Source: Variovorax sp. TBS-050B
GTDB taxonomy: Bacteria > Pseudomonadota > Gammaproteobacteria > Burkholderiales > Burkholderiaceae_C
DNA: 64,000 nucleotides
NCBI RefSeq assembly: GCF_029893635.1
Contig: NZ_JARXYR010000002.1
Coordinates: forward strand, 3,137,001-3,201,000
Reading direction: 5' to 3'
The position numbers and the translations under genes were made by a program. The notes under the pieces were generated by a model. The model saw only the letters and a list, made by a program, of their open reading frames with translations. It had not been told where the DNA came from and did no database searches. Positions 46,245 to 54,390 of this stretch are shown here, in pieces. Numbering within the stretch: the stretch's first letter is position 1; the number at the start of each line of letters is the position of its first letter.

Positions 46245-47069
46245 GTGGACATCGTTTTGCTGGTGAAGGCCGCCGTCATGGGCATCGTCGAGGGGCTGAC
46301 CGAGTTTCTGCCGATCTCGTCGACAGGACATCTGATTCTTGCGGGCTCTCTGCTCGGCTTCGACGACGCGAAGGCCAAGGTCTTCGACATTGCCATCCAG
46401 ACCGGTGCGATCTTCGCGGTGATCCTGGTGTACTGGCAGAAGATCCATTCCACCGTGGTGGCGCTGCCGCGGCAGCCGAAGGCGCGGCGGCTCGCGATCA
46501 ACGTGGTGCTGGGCTTTCTGCCCGCGGTGGTGCTGGGGCTGGTCTTCGGCAAGATGATCAAGGAACACCTGTTCACGCCGGTGGTCGTGGCGAGCACCTT
46601 CATCATCGGCGGCTTCATCATCCTCTGGGCCGAGAAGCGCCCGCCGGGCTCGGTGCGCATCGAGCACGTGGACGACATGACGATGTGGGATGCGCTCAAG
46701 GTCGGCCTGGTGCAGTGCTTCGCGATGATCCCCGGCACCAGCCGCAGCGGCTCGACCATCATCGGCGGCATGCTGCTCGGCCTCTCGCGCCAGGCGGCGA
46801 CCGACTTCTCGTTCTTCCTCGCGATCCCGACGCTGATCGGCGCCGGCGCCTACAGCCTCTACAAGGAACGCGCGCTGCTGTCGGTGGCCGACATTCCGCT
46901 CTTCGCCGTGGGCCTGGTGTTCTCGTTCGCGAGCGCCTGGCTCTGCGTGCGCTGGCTGCTGCGCTACATCAGTACGCACAGCTTCGTTCCGTTCGCGTGG
47001 TATCGCATCGCGTTCGGCATCGTGGTGCTGGCGACCGCGTGGACGGGCGCGGTGGTCTGGGCCGAGTAG
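46245..47069 (+). CDS. uppP: Undecaprenyl-diphosphatase (BacA type)
   Basis: 274 residues, the typical length, with eight or so membrane helices. The two family motifs are complete: [14 protein letters not shown] at 16-29 and PGTSRSGST at 163-171. The enzyme removes a phosphate from undecaprenyl diphosphate to recycle the lipid carrier for peptidoglycan and confers bacitracin tolerance. It starts with GTG four bases after AAAAGGAGT. It is convergent with the IclR gene, whose stop lies 22 bases downstream. Confidence 0.96.
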   Translation: MDIVLLVKAAVMGIVEGLTEFLPISSTGHLILAGSLLGFDDAKAKVFDIAIQTGAIFAVILVYWQKIHSTVVALPRQPKARRLAINVVLGFLPAVVLGLVFGKMIKEHLFTPVVVASTFIIGGFIILWAEKRPPGSVRIEHVDDMTMWDALKVGLVQCFAMIPGTSRSGSTIIGGMLLGLSRQAATDFSFFLAIPTLIGAGAYSLYKERALLSVADIPLFAVGLVFSFASAWLCVRWLLRYISTHSFVPFAWYRIAFGIVVLATAWTGAVVWAE

Positions 47070-47090
47070 GCGGAAAGTCCGCGCGCTTTC

Positions 47091-47915
47091 TCAGGCCGTC
47101 GGGGTGTGGCCGAGCAGGGCGCTCGCCGCATCGGCTTCGCGCCGCACCGCGCGTGCGATCTCGCCATCGATCGCCGGATCGAAGCCCCCCGTGGCCCCGA
47201 GGGCGGTCAGCACCGCGCAGACGCGACCCGCATAGTCGTACACCGGCGCCGCCACGGCGCTGATGCCGCGCAGGTAGGTGTCGCGCACGCTCGCGCAGCG
47301 CGCCTGCTGCACCTCGCGCCGCAGCCGGCCGATCGGGTCGGCGGCATCGAGCGTGGCGCGCATCTCCGGCGTGGCCTCGGCGAGTTCCTGCTCGGCCAGC
47401 GCGAGCACGCGGGATTCGTCGAGCAGGCCGAGGAAGGCGCGGCCGGTGGCCGACCACAGCATCGACATCACCGAGCCGGCGCGCACGTTGACCGTGACCG
47501 GCAGGCCGGGCTCCTCGAAGCGCACGATGGTCGGTCCCTTGTTGCCCATGACCGCGACGAAGCAGGTCACCTCCAGCGATTCGCGCAGCCGGATCAGGCA
47601 GGGCTCGGCCGCGCGGATCGGGTCGGCCTGGCGCATCGCCGCGAGGCCGATCTGGATCGCCTCGGTGCCCAGGTAGTAGTGCTGCGAGGCGGCGTCCTGC
47701 AGCACCAGGCCTTCCTCCATCAGGCTCGCGAGGTAGCGGTGCACCTTGGCCGGGCTTTCTCCCACGTGCGCCGCGAGCGCGGTGAGGCTGCTGCGGCCGC
47801 CCAGGTGGGCGAGGCCCTTGAGCACCGCCATGCCGGTCTCGGCCGACTGGACGCGCTGGCGCCGCTCGCGGGTCGCGGCGGGAGGGGCCGGGGAGGCTTC
47901 CGGGGCTTTGGTCAT
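47091..47915 (-). CDS. IclR-family transcriptional regulator
   Basis: 274 residues. The winged helix is at about 22-85 (SAETGMAVLKGLAHLGGRSS, then LAAHVGESPAKVHRYLASLM). The GAF-like effector domain follows at about 105-265, with VAVMGNKGPTIVRFEEPG and ISAVAAPVYDYAGRVCAVLT. An Ala/Pro/Arg-rich N-terminal tail precedes the HTH. It diverges from the Bug-P450 unit across a 113-base gap containing repeated TTACGCAAT sites. It most likely responds to the compound handled by that unit. Confidence 0.93.
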   Translation of the reverse strand: MTKAPEASPAPPAATRERRQRVQSAETGMAVLKGLAHLGGRSSLTALAAHVGESPAKVHRYLASLMEEGLVLQDAASQHYYLGTEAIQIGLAAMRQADPIRAAEPCLIRLRESLEVTCFVAVMGNKGPTIVRFEEPGLPVTVNVRAGSVMSMLWSATGRAFLGLLDESRVLALAEQELAEATPEMRATLDAADPIGRLRREVQQARCASVRDTYLRGISAVAAPVYDYAGRVCAVLTALGATGGFDPAIDGEIARAVRREADAASALLGHTPTA

Positions 47916-47973
47916 GTGGGCGGGATGTTAAGTGCACGGCGCTCGCCAGCCAGGGTTAGACCCGAGGCAGTGA

Positions 47974-48006
47974 TTACGCAATGCGTATGATACTTACGCA
48001 ATACGG
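47974..48006. promoter_or_regulatory. Candidate IclR operator with two repeats 20 bases apart
   Basis: TTACGCAAT occurs at 47974-47982 and 47994-48002, exactly two helical turns apart. The first copy is part of a perfect palindrome, TACGCA-A-TGCGTA (47975-47987). It lies 23-55 bases before the Bug-protein ATG and upstream of the divergent IclR gene. Confidence 0.6.
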
Positions 48007-48028
48007 AACCATAACCGAGGCAGACCCC

Positions 48029-49000
48029 ATGAAGAAGCATTTCCTTCGCTGCATCGCAGCGCTTTCACTCGTTGCCGCCGCCGCAGGCGCCGGCGCGCAG
48101 ACCTATCCCGTCAAGCCGATCCGCTGGCTCGTTCCCTATGCGGCGGGCGGTGGCTCCGACTTTCTCGCGCGCACGGTGGCGCAGACGCTCTCGACGCAGG
48201 TGGGCCAGCCGGTGCTGGTCGACAACAAGCCTGGCGGCAACACCGCGCTGGCTGCAGCCGAGACGGCCCGCGCGCCGGCCGACGGCTACACGGTACTGTC
48301 GGCCGACAACGGCACGCTGGTGTTCAATCCGGCGCTCTACAAGTCGCTGAGCTACAACCCGACCAAGGACCTGACGCCCGTCACGCTGATGGGCAAGTTC
48401 CCGATGATCCTCGTGGTCGGTGCCAATTCCGGCATCGCCTCGGCCAAGGATTTCATCGCCAAGGCCAAGGCCAAGCCCGGCGACCTGAGCTACGCGTCGG
48501 CGGGCGCCGGTAGCCCGCATCACTTGGCGATGGAACTGCTCAAGGTGGAAGCCGGCCTGTTCATGGTGCACGTGCCGTACCGCGGCGCCGCACCTGCGCT
48601 CGCCGACGTGGCGGGCGGCCAGTTGCCCGCGATGATGGTCGACCTGGCCGCGGGCGCGGGCTTCATCAAGGGCGGCAAGGTGCGCGCGCTGGCCGTGGCC
48701 AACCCGACGCGCCTGCCGCAATTGCCCGACGTGCCCACCTTCGCCGAGCTCGGCTACAAGAACGTCGAGGCCGCCGCGCTGGTCGGCGTGGTAGTGCCCT
48801 CGGCCACGCCGGCCGAGGTGGTGAACACGCTCAACCGCCAGCTGGTGGCAGCGATCAACGAGCCCTCGGTGCGCACGCGAATGATCGACTTCGGCGTCGA
48901 GCCCGTGGCCAACACGTCCGCGCAGTACGCCGCGCTGCTCAAGAGCGAGACCGTGCGCTGGCACAAGCTGATCCGCGACCTGAAGATCACGCTGGATTGA
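48029..49000 (+). CDS. Bug/TctC substrate-binding protein linked to a P450
   Basis: 323 residues. The signal peptide ends near AGAQTY (residue 25). The TctC motifs are VPYAAGGGSDFLARTVAQTL, DNKPGGNTALAA and, later, VPTFAELGYKNV. The start is ATG 48029; an in-frame codon 48 bases earlier would run through the operator repeats and is rejected. The gene precedes the P450 by 23 bases and is under the divergent IclR regulator. It probably delivers the P450 substrate or its precursor. No TctAB permease is present. Confidence 0.93.
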   Translation: MKKHFLRCIAALSLVAAAAGAGAQTYPVKPIRWLVPYAAGGGSDFLARTVAQTLSTQVGQPVLVDNKPGGNTALAAAETARAPADGYTVLSADNGTLVFNPALYKSLSYNPTKDLTPVTLMGKFPMILVVGANSGIASAKDFIAKAKAKPGDLSYASAGAGSPHHLAMELLKVEAGLFMVHVPYRGAAPALADVAGGQLPAMMVDLAAGAGFIKGGKVRALAVANPTRLPQLPDVPTFAELGYKNVEAAALVGVVVPSATPAEVVNTLNRQLVAAINEPSVRTRMIDFGVEPVANTSAQYAALLKSETVRWHKLIRDLKITLD

Positions 49001-49023
49001 AGACGCCGTTCCCGGAGCACGCC

Positions 49024-51372
49024 ATGTCCGATACCGCCACGCCCGCCCGCACCACCGGCTGCCCCGTCGCGCACGGCCCGCTGTCGTCCGAGCGCACGCC
49101 CACCGGCTGCCCGGTGAGCCAGCGCGCGGCCGCGTTTGATCCCTTCGAGGACGGCTACCAGCAGGATCCGCCCGAGTACGTGCGCTGGGCGCGCGAAAAG
49201 GAGCCGATCTTCTACAGCCCGAAGCTGGGCTACTGGGTGGTCACGCGCTACGACGACATCAAGGCGGTGTTCCGCGACAACATCACCTTCAGCCCCTCGA
49301 ACGCGCTCGAGAAGATCACGCCCACGGGCGAGGAGGCCAATGCGGTGCTCGCCTCGTACGGCTTCGCGCTCAACCGCACGCTGGTCAACGAGGACGAGCC
49401 CGCGCACATGCCGCGCCGCCGCGTGCTGATGGACCCGTTCACGCCCGAGGCGCTCAGGCACCACGAGCCGCTGGTGCGCAAGCTCGCGCGCGAATACGTC
49501 GACCGCTTCATCGACGACGGCCGGGCCGACCTGGTCGACCAGATGCTGTGGGAGATTCCGCTCACCGTGGCGCTGCATTTTCTCGGCGTGCCCGAGGAGG
49601 ACATGGACACGCTGCGCAAGTATTCGATCGCGCACACCGTCAACACCTGGGGCCGGCCGAAGCCCGAGGAGCAGGTGGCGGTGGCGCATGCGGTCGGCAA
49701 CTTCTGGCAGTACGCCGGCAAGGTGCTCGAGAAGATGCGCCAGAACCCCGATGCGCCCGGCTGGATGCAGTACGGCATCCGCAAGCAGAAGCTGCATCCC
49801 GAGATCGTGACCGACTCGTACCTGCACTCGATGATGATGGCCGGCATCGTCGCGGCCCACGAGACCACGGCCAACGCCACCGCCAACGCCATGAAGCTGC
49901 TGCTGCAGCATCCGCAGGCGTGGCAGGAGCTCTGCGAAGACCCGGGCCTCATCCCCAACGCGGTGGAGGAATGCCTGCGCCACAACGGCTCGGTGGCCGC
50001 GTGGCGGCGCCTCGTCACCCGCGACACGCAGCTCGGCGGCGTAGACCTGCCGGCGGGCTCGAAGCTGCTGATCGTCACCTCGTCGGCCAACCATGACCAG
50101 GCGCACTTCGCCGACGCCGACCTGTTCGACATCCGCCGCGACAACGCGAGCGACCACCTGACCTTCGGCTACGGCTCGCACCAGTGCATGGGCAAGAACC
50201 TTGCGCGCATGGAGATGCAGGTCTTCCTGTCGGAGTTCACGCGGCGGCTGCCGCACATGCGGCTCGCGCCGCAGCGCTTCACCTACCTGCCGAACACCTC
50301 GTTCCGCGGGCCCGAGCACCTGTGGGTCGAATGGGACCCGGCCGCGAACCCCGAGCGCCGCGACCCGGCGCTGCGCGAGCTGCAGGTGCCGGTGCGCATC
50401 GGCGAACCGTCGCGGCATGCGGTCACGCGGCCGGTGGTGGTGGAGCGCGTGACGCAGGTCGCCGACGGCATCGTCAAGCTGCGGCTGGCGTCGCCCGACG
50501 GCAAGCCGCTGCCGCGCTGGACGCCCGGGTCGCACATCGACGTGGAATGCGGCTCGCCCGAGCGGTCGCGCCAGTATTCGCTCTGCGGCGACCCGGACGA
50601 GGCCGGCGTGTTCGAGATCGCGGTGCTGCACGAGGCCGAAGGCCGCGGCGGCTCCAATTGGGTGCACACGCAGGTGAAGGCCGGCGACCGTTTGCGCATC
50701 CGCGGCCCGCGCAACCACTTCCGGCTCGACGAGTCGGCGAAGAAGGCGATCTTCATCGCGGGCGGCATCGGCATCACGCCCGTGAGCGCGATGGCGCGTC
50801 GCGCCAAGGCGCTGGGCATGGACTACGAACTGCACTACAGCGGCCGCAGCCGCGCGCGCATGGCCTTCCTCGACGAACTCGCGGCGCTGCATGGCGAGCG
50901 CCTGCACGTGCATGCGGGCGACGAGGGCCGGCGCTGCGACCTGCGCGCGCTGCTGGCGCAGCCGGTGGCGGGCGCGCAGGTCTATGCCTGCGGTCCGCTG
51001 CGCATGCTCGAGGCCCTGGAAGACTGCTGCGCCGGCTGGCCCGAGGGTTCGCTGCGCGTGGAGCATTTCGAATCGACGCTGGCCACGCTCGATCCCTCGA
51101 AGGAGCGCGCCTTCGAGGTCGAGCTCAAGGATTCCGGCCTCGTGATCGCGGTGGCGCCCGACCAGACGCTGCTGTCGGCGCTGCGCGCGGCGAACGTCGA
51201 CGTGCAGAGCGACTGCGAGGAGGGGCTTTGCGGCTCGTGCGAGGTGCGCGTGCTGGCGGGCCGGGTGGACCACCGCGACGTGGTGCTCACGCGCACCGAG
51301 CGCGAGGCGAACACGAAGATGATGGCCTGCTGCTCGCGCGCCTGCGACGGGCGGCTGGTGCTCGAACTCTGA
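49024..51372 (+). CDS. Self-sufficient cytochrome P450, CYP116B/P450-RhF type (heme-FMN-2Fe2S fusion)
   Basis: 782 residues. The P450 domain is at about 30-440: I-helix AAHETT at 277-282 and heme ligand Cys388 in FGYGSHQCMGKNLAR. The reductase of phthalate-dioxygenase type is at about 455-690: FMN motif RQYSL from Arg516 and the NADH motif GGIGITPVSAM. The plant-type ferredoxin is at about 700-782, with Cys731, Cys736 and Cys739 in CEEGLCGSC and a fourth ligand near 769. All electron-transfer parts sit in one chain, so only NAD(P)H and O2 are needed. The N-terminus carries two GCPV motifs. Typical substrates of the family are aromatics, alkyl ethers and similar; the natural one here is unknown. 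Confidence 0.96.
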   Translation: MSDTATPARTTGCPVAHGPLSSERTPTGCPVSQRAAAFDPFEDGYQQDPPEYVRWAREKEPIFYSPKLGYWVVTRYDDIKAVFRDNITFSPSNALEKITPTGEEANAVLASYGFALNRTLVNEDEPAHMPRRRVLMDPFTPEALRHHEPLVRKLAREYVDRFIDDGRADLVDQMLWEIPLTVALHFLGVPEEDMDTLRKYSIAHTVNTWGRPKPEEQVAVAHAVGNFWQYAGKVLEKMRQNPDAPGWMQYGIRKQKLHPEIVTDSYLHSMMMAGIVAAHETTANATANAMKLLLQHPQAWQELCEDPGLIPNAVEECLRHNGSVAAWRRLVTRDTQLGGVDLPAGSKLLIVTSSANHDQAHFADADLFDIRRDNASDHLTFGYGSHQCMGKNLARMEMQVFLSEFTRRLPHMRLAPQRFTYLPNTSFRGPEHLWVEWDPAANPERRDPALRELQVPVRIGEPSRHAVTRPVVVERVTQVADGIVKLRLASPDGKPLPRWTPGSHIDVECGSPERSRQYSLCGDPDEAGVFEIAVLHEAEGRGGSNWVHTQVKAGDRLRIRGPRNHFRLDESAKKAIFIAGGIGITPVSAMARRAKALGMDYELHYSGRSRARMAFLDELAALHGERLHVHAGDEGRRCDLRALLAQPVAGAQVYACGPLRMLEALEDCCAGWPEGSLRVEHFESTLATLDPSKERAFEVELKDSGLVIAVAPDQTLLSALRAANVDVQSDCEEGLCGSCEVRVLAGRVDHRDVVLTRTEREANTKMMACCSRACDGRLVLEL

Positions 51373-51382
51373 GGGCGCGCGT

Positions 51383-52048
51383 TCAGCGCACCAGTACCTG
51401 CGGCGCGACCGCCAGCTTGCGGTAGATGTTGCGCGTGTGGCATTCCACCGTGAGCTTCGGAATCGCGAGCATCTCGGCCATGTCGTGCTTGCTGAGCTTC
51501 TGCGACACCAGCTCGAGGATCTTGCGTTCCTGCCAGCTCAGCGCCAGCGGCGCTTCGGCGGGTTCGGCCGCGGCGGCCGGCGCGGGCTGCGTCGCGAGCC
51601 AGCCGAGGATGCGGCGCGCGATCGTCGGATCGATCGGCGCGCCGCCCTGTTCGATGCTGCGCAGCGTGATGCTGAGCTCGAGATCGTCGTTTTCCTTCTG
51701 CAGATAGCCGATCGCGCCGGCACGCAGCGCGGCGAACACGGCTTCTTCGGTGCGCCGGTCGGCGATGACCACCACGGGAACCTGCGGATGGCGTGCCTGC
51801 ATCCAGCCGATCAGTTCGACGGCCTCGGGCAGGCCGGCATCGACCAGCGCGATGCCGTAGGGCTGTGCATCGAGCCGTTCGCGCGCGGAGACGGCGCTGT
51901 CGGCCCAGGCGATCTGGGGCTCGTCGCAACCGAGCGTGGAGAGCACGTAGCCGAGCCGCTCGCGCATGGCCGGATCGTCCTCGACGACCAGCGGGGGGCT
52001 CAGGGAGACGGCTTCAACCGCAATTTCTTCGAGCAAGTGCTCTGGCAT
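51383..52048 (-). CDS. LuxR-type (NarL-like) response regulator
   Basis: 221 residues. The receiver at about 18-135 has Glu-Asp-Asp at 23-25 (LVVEDDPAMRERL), the acceptor Asp70 (IALVDAGLP) and Lys near 116 (GYLQKEND). The C-terminal helix-turn-helix at about 160-221 reads LSWQERKILELVSQKLSKHD, then LTVECHTRNIYRKL. The ATG 52048 is used; an ATG at 52108 would add 20 poorly conserved residues. It is convergent with the P450 gene and has no kinase nearby. Confidence 0.87.
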   Translation of the reverse strand: MPEHLLEEIAVEAVSLSPPLVVEDDPAMRERLGYVLSTLGCDEPQIAWADSAVSARERLDAQPYGIALVDAGLPEAVELIGWMQARHPQVPVVVIADRRTEEAVFAALRAGAIGYLQKENDDLELSITLRSIEQGGAPIDPTIARRILGWLATQPAPAAAAEPAEAPLALSWQERKILELVSQKLSKHDMAEMLAIPKLTVECHTRNIYRKLAVAPQVLVR

Positions 52049-52197
52049 GGGACGGCGCTCCAATCGGTCGCGCGTTGTGTAGGCCGTTGTTATCGATTTT
52101 TGCGGCATTTTGACAGAATGCCGCCATTTGTATCCAACCAACCGCGTTGCGATAAGGGAAAAGTTCGAACGCTGGCGCCGCATCGACAATCGCCCGC

Positions 52198-52725
52198 ATG
52201 CCCGATCTCCATGCGCTGACCCGACGATTCCCGCGCGACGGCCGGCTGTCGGCCATCCTCCTGCGGCCCGCGCGGCGCGAACCCGTGCGTTCGGTGCCGC
52301 AGGCCCTGGCGCTCGCGGGCCGCGGCCTCGAGGGCGACCGCGCGAGTGCCGGTGCGCGGCCGGGCGGCAAGCGGCAGCTCACGCTGATCCAGCAGGAGCA
52401 TCTGGACGTGGTCGCCGCACTGGCGGGCATGGCGCGCGTCGATGCCGCCGCATTGCGGCGCAATCTCGTGGTCTCGGGGCTGAACCTGCTCGCGGCACGC
52501 ACGCTGTTCCGCGACCAGCCGCTGGTGCTCGCGATCGGCGACGAGGTGCTGGTCGAGATCAGCGGCCCGTGCGAGCCGTGCTCGCGCATGGAAGAGGTGC
52601 TCGGCGACGGCGGCTACAACGCGATGCGCGGCCACGGCGGCGTGACGGCGCGGGTGCTGCGCGGCGGGATGCTGCGCGTGGGCGACGCGGTCGCCTGCCG
52701 CCCGGCCTCAGAGCAGGTTGCGTAG
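52198..52725 (+). CDS. MOSC-domain protein (YiiM-like)
   Basis: 175 residues. The MOSC core has [20 protein letters not shown] near residue 40, [12 protein letters not shown] near 86 and [12 protein letters not shown] near 120, where Cys124 or Cys127 would be the molybdenum-cofactor or substrate-contacting cysteine. The domain is related to the C-terminus of molybdenum-cofactor sulfurases and to YiiM and YcbX, which detoxify N-hydroxylated bases. No cofactor-biosynthesis genes are adjacent. The 3' end overlaps the opposing hydrolase gene by 18 bases. Confidence 0.9.
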   Translation: MPDLHALTRRFPRDGRLSAILLRPARREPVRSVPQALALAGRGLEGDRASAGARPGGKRQLTLIQQEHLDVVAALAGMARVDAAALRRNLVVSGLNLLAARTLFRDQPLVLAIGDEVLVEISGPCEPCSRMEEVLGDGGYNAMRGHGGVTARVLRGGMLRVGDAVACRPASEQVA

Positions 52726-53518
52726 CGAGGCTTCGATCGCCGCGGCCGTGGCGAGCGGCTTTTCCATCGGGAACAGGTGGCTGCCGTCGAGCATCGTGAT
52801 CCGCCCCTTGGTCACCTGTTCGGTCATCGCCATGCCGACCTGCTTCATCTCGACCGACTGGCGCCCGCCGATGAAGGCCGCCTTGCACTGCAGCGGATGC
52901 TTGCGCAGCATCGCGGCGAGGTTGTGCGGCAGGGTGTTGTAGATCGCCGTCTCGACGTCGCGGTCGAAGCTCAGCTGGCGGTCGTTGTCGCCGCCGTCAG
53001 AAGGTGCCGTGGTCGATGTAATCGTGCAGCACCTGTTCGTCCCAGCGGGCGAAGGCCTTCTTGCTGCGGAAATGCTCGAACACCGCCTCGCGATGGGCCC
53101 AGGTGTTCTTGCGCTTGCGGCTGATGGCGCCCGGCGAGATGCTCTTCATGAGCGGCGTGCGCTTCACCACGTTGAGCGTGTTGGCACGCCAGCCGCCGAG
53201 GATCGGCGAGTCGATCAGCACCACGCCGCGCGCGAGCGCCGGATGCTGCGCCGCGCACATCAGGCTCAGGAAGCCGCCGAGCGAATGGCCGACCAGGAAC
53301 ACCGGCCCGCCGGTGCGGTCGGCATGCGGCTGCGCGAAATCGGCGAGCTGCCGCACCAGGTGCGGCCAGTTGTCGGTGACGGGGTACTTCGGGTCATGCC
53401 CGAACTTCTCGATCGCATGGACCTCGAAGCCGCGGCTGCGCAGGCTGTCGAGCACCACGCGGTAGGTGCTCGCGGGAAAGCTGTTGCCGTGGGAGAAGAC
53501 GACCGGGGGCAGGGCCAT
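52708..53518 (-). pseudogene. Alpha/beta hydrolase interrupted by a frameshift
   Basis: From ATG 53518 the frame gives 173 residues: an oxyanion segment VVFSHGNSFPAS, then the nucleophile elbow GHSLGG with Ser near residue 99, and HDYIDHGTF, followed immediately by TGA 52997. The shifted frame directly downstream continues the protein (DGGDNDRQLSFDRDVETAIY) to a normal end at 52708, including the terminal region DGSHLFPMEKP that would hold the catalytic His. One extra base, or two missing ones, near 52997-53003 explains this. The intact protein would be about 270 residues. The truncated form lacks the catalytic histidine. Confidence 0.8.
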
Positions 53519-53522
53519 CAGT

Positions 53523-54362
53523 TCAGATCAGCTTTTCGTCCGGGGTGGAGATCTTGCGCAGCGGGCTGTGCCGCGTCGCGGGCATCCGCAGCGGATGCGC
53601 CGTGGCCGAGTCGTCCCACACCGGGTCCTCGATGCTGTCGAACACTTCGCGCAGCTTCTGGCCCCAGCTGCTGTGCATCATCCGGTAGTAGGGGTTGTCG
53701 TGGTCGATGCAGATCACGCGGTCGGTCTCGAGCCTGTTGGCTTCGTACACCACCAGGTCCAGCGGCAGGCCTACCGACAGGTTCGACTTCATGGTCGAGT
53801 CCATCGACACCAGCGCGCACTTGGCGGCCTCGTCGAGCGGCGTTTCGGGCGTGAGCACGCGGTCGAGCACGGGCTTGCCGTACTTCGACTCGCCGATCTG
53901 GAAGTAGGGCGTCTCGGTGGTGGCCTCGATGAAGTTGCCGGCCGCGTAGACCAGGAAGAGCCGCATGCCTTCGCCCTTGACCTGGCCGCCGAAGATGAAC
54001 GACACGTTGAAGTCCAGGCCCGCATGCTTGAGCGCCTCGGCGTCGCGGTCGTAGACGTGGCGCACCGCCGAGCCGAGCACGCGCGCGGCGTCGAACATGC
54101 TCTTGGCGTTCCAGATGGTGATCGGATCGCCCTGCGAGCCGTCCTCGCGGGTCTCGCGCAGCTCCTCGATCTGCAGGATCTCACGCACCGACTGCGAGAT
54201 GCTGAGGTTGCCCGAGGACAGCAGCACCATGACGCGGTCGCCGGGCTGCTCGTAGACGATCATCTTGCGGAAGATGCTGATGTGGTCCACGCCCGCATTG
54301 GTGCGGGAGTCGGACAGGAACACCAGTCCGGCGTTGAGTTTGATGCCTACGCAGTAAGTCAT
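53523..54362 (-). CDS. Anbu-type proteasome homologue (ancestral beta subunit)
   Basis: 279 residues. The N-terminus is MTYCVGIKLNAGLVFLSDSR, with Thr2 directly after Met, so removal of Met would expose the N-terminal-nucleophile threonine as in HslV and proteasome beta subunits. The Asp in SDSRTNAGVDHI and a Lys in the IFRKM segment are in the expected places. IFGGQVKGEGMRLFLVYAAG and MDSTMKSNLSVGLPLDL are Anbu-like blocks. Usual Anbu partners (alpha-E protein, ATP-grasp, transglutaminase) are missing. Neighbours are mutS upstream and a hydrolase downstream on the same strand. Confidence 0.88.
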   Translation of the reverse strand: MTYCVGIKLNAGLVFLSDSRTNAGVDHISIFRKMIVYEQPGDRVMVLLSSGNLSISQSVREILQIEELRETREDGSQGDPITIWNAKSMFDAARVLGSAVRHVYDRDAEALKHAGLDFNVSFIFGGQVKGEGMRLFLVYAAGNFIEATTETPYFQIGESKYGKPVLDRVLTPETPLDEAAKCALVSMDSTMKSNLSVGLPLDLVVYEANRLETDRVICIDHDNPYYRMMHSSWGQKLREVFDSIEDPVWDDSATAHPLRMPATRHSPLRKISTPDEKLI

Positions 54363-54390
54363 TTTTTCACCCCGCTCGAGGGATGCCGCC

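Noticed and set aside
47981..48028. Earlier start for the Bug protein of the P450 unit
   Set aside because: It would run through the operator repeats and put 16 non-signal residues before a normal signal peptide.
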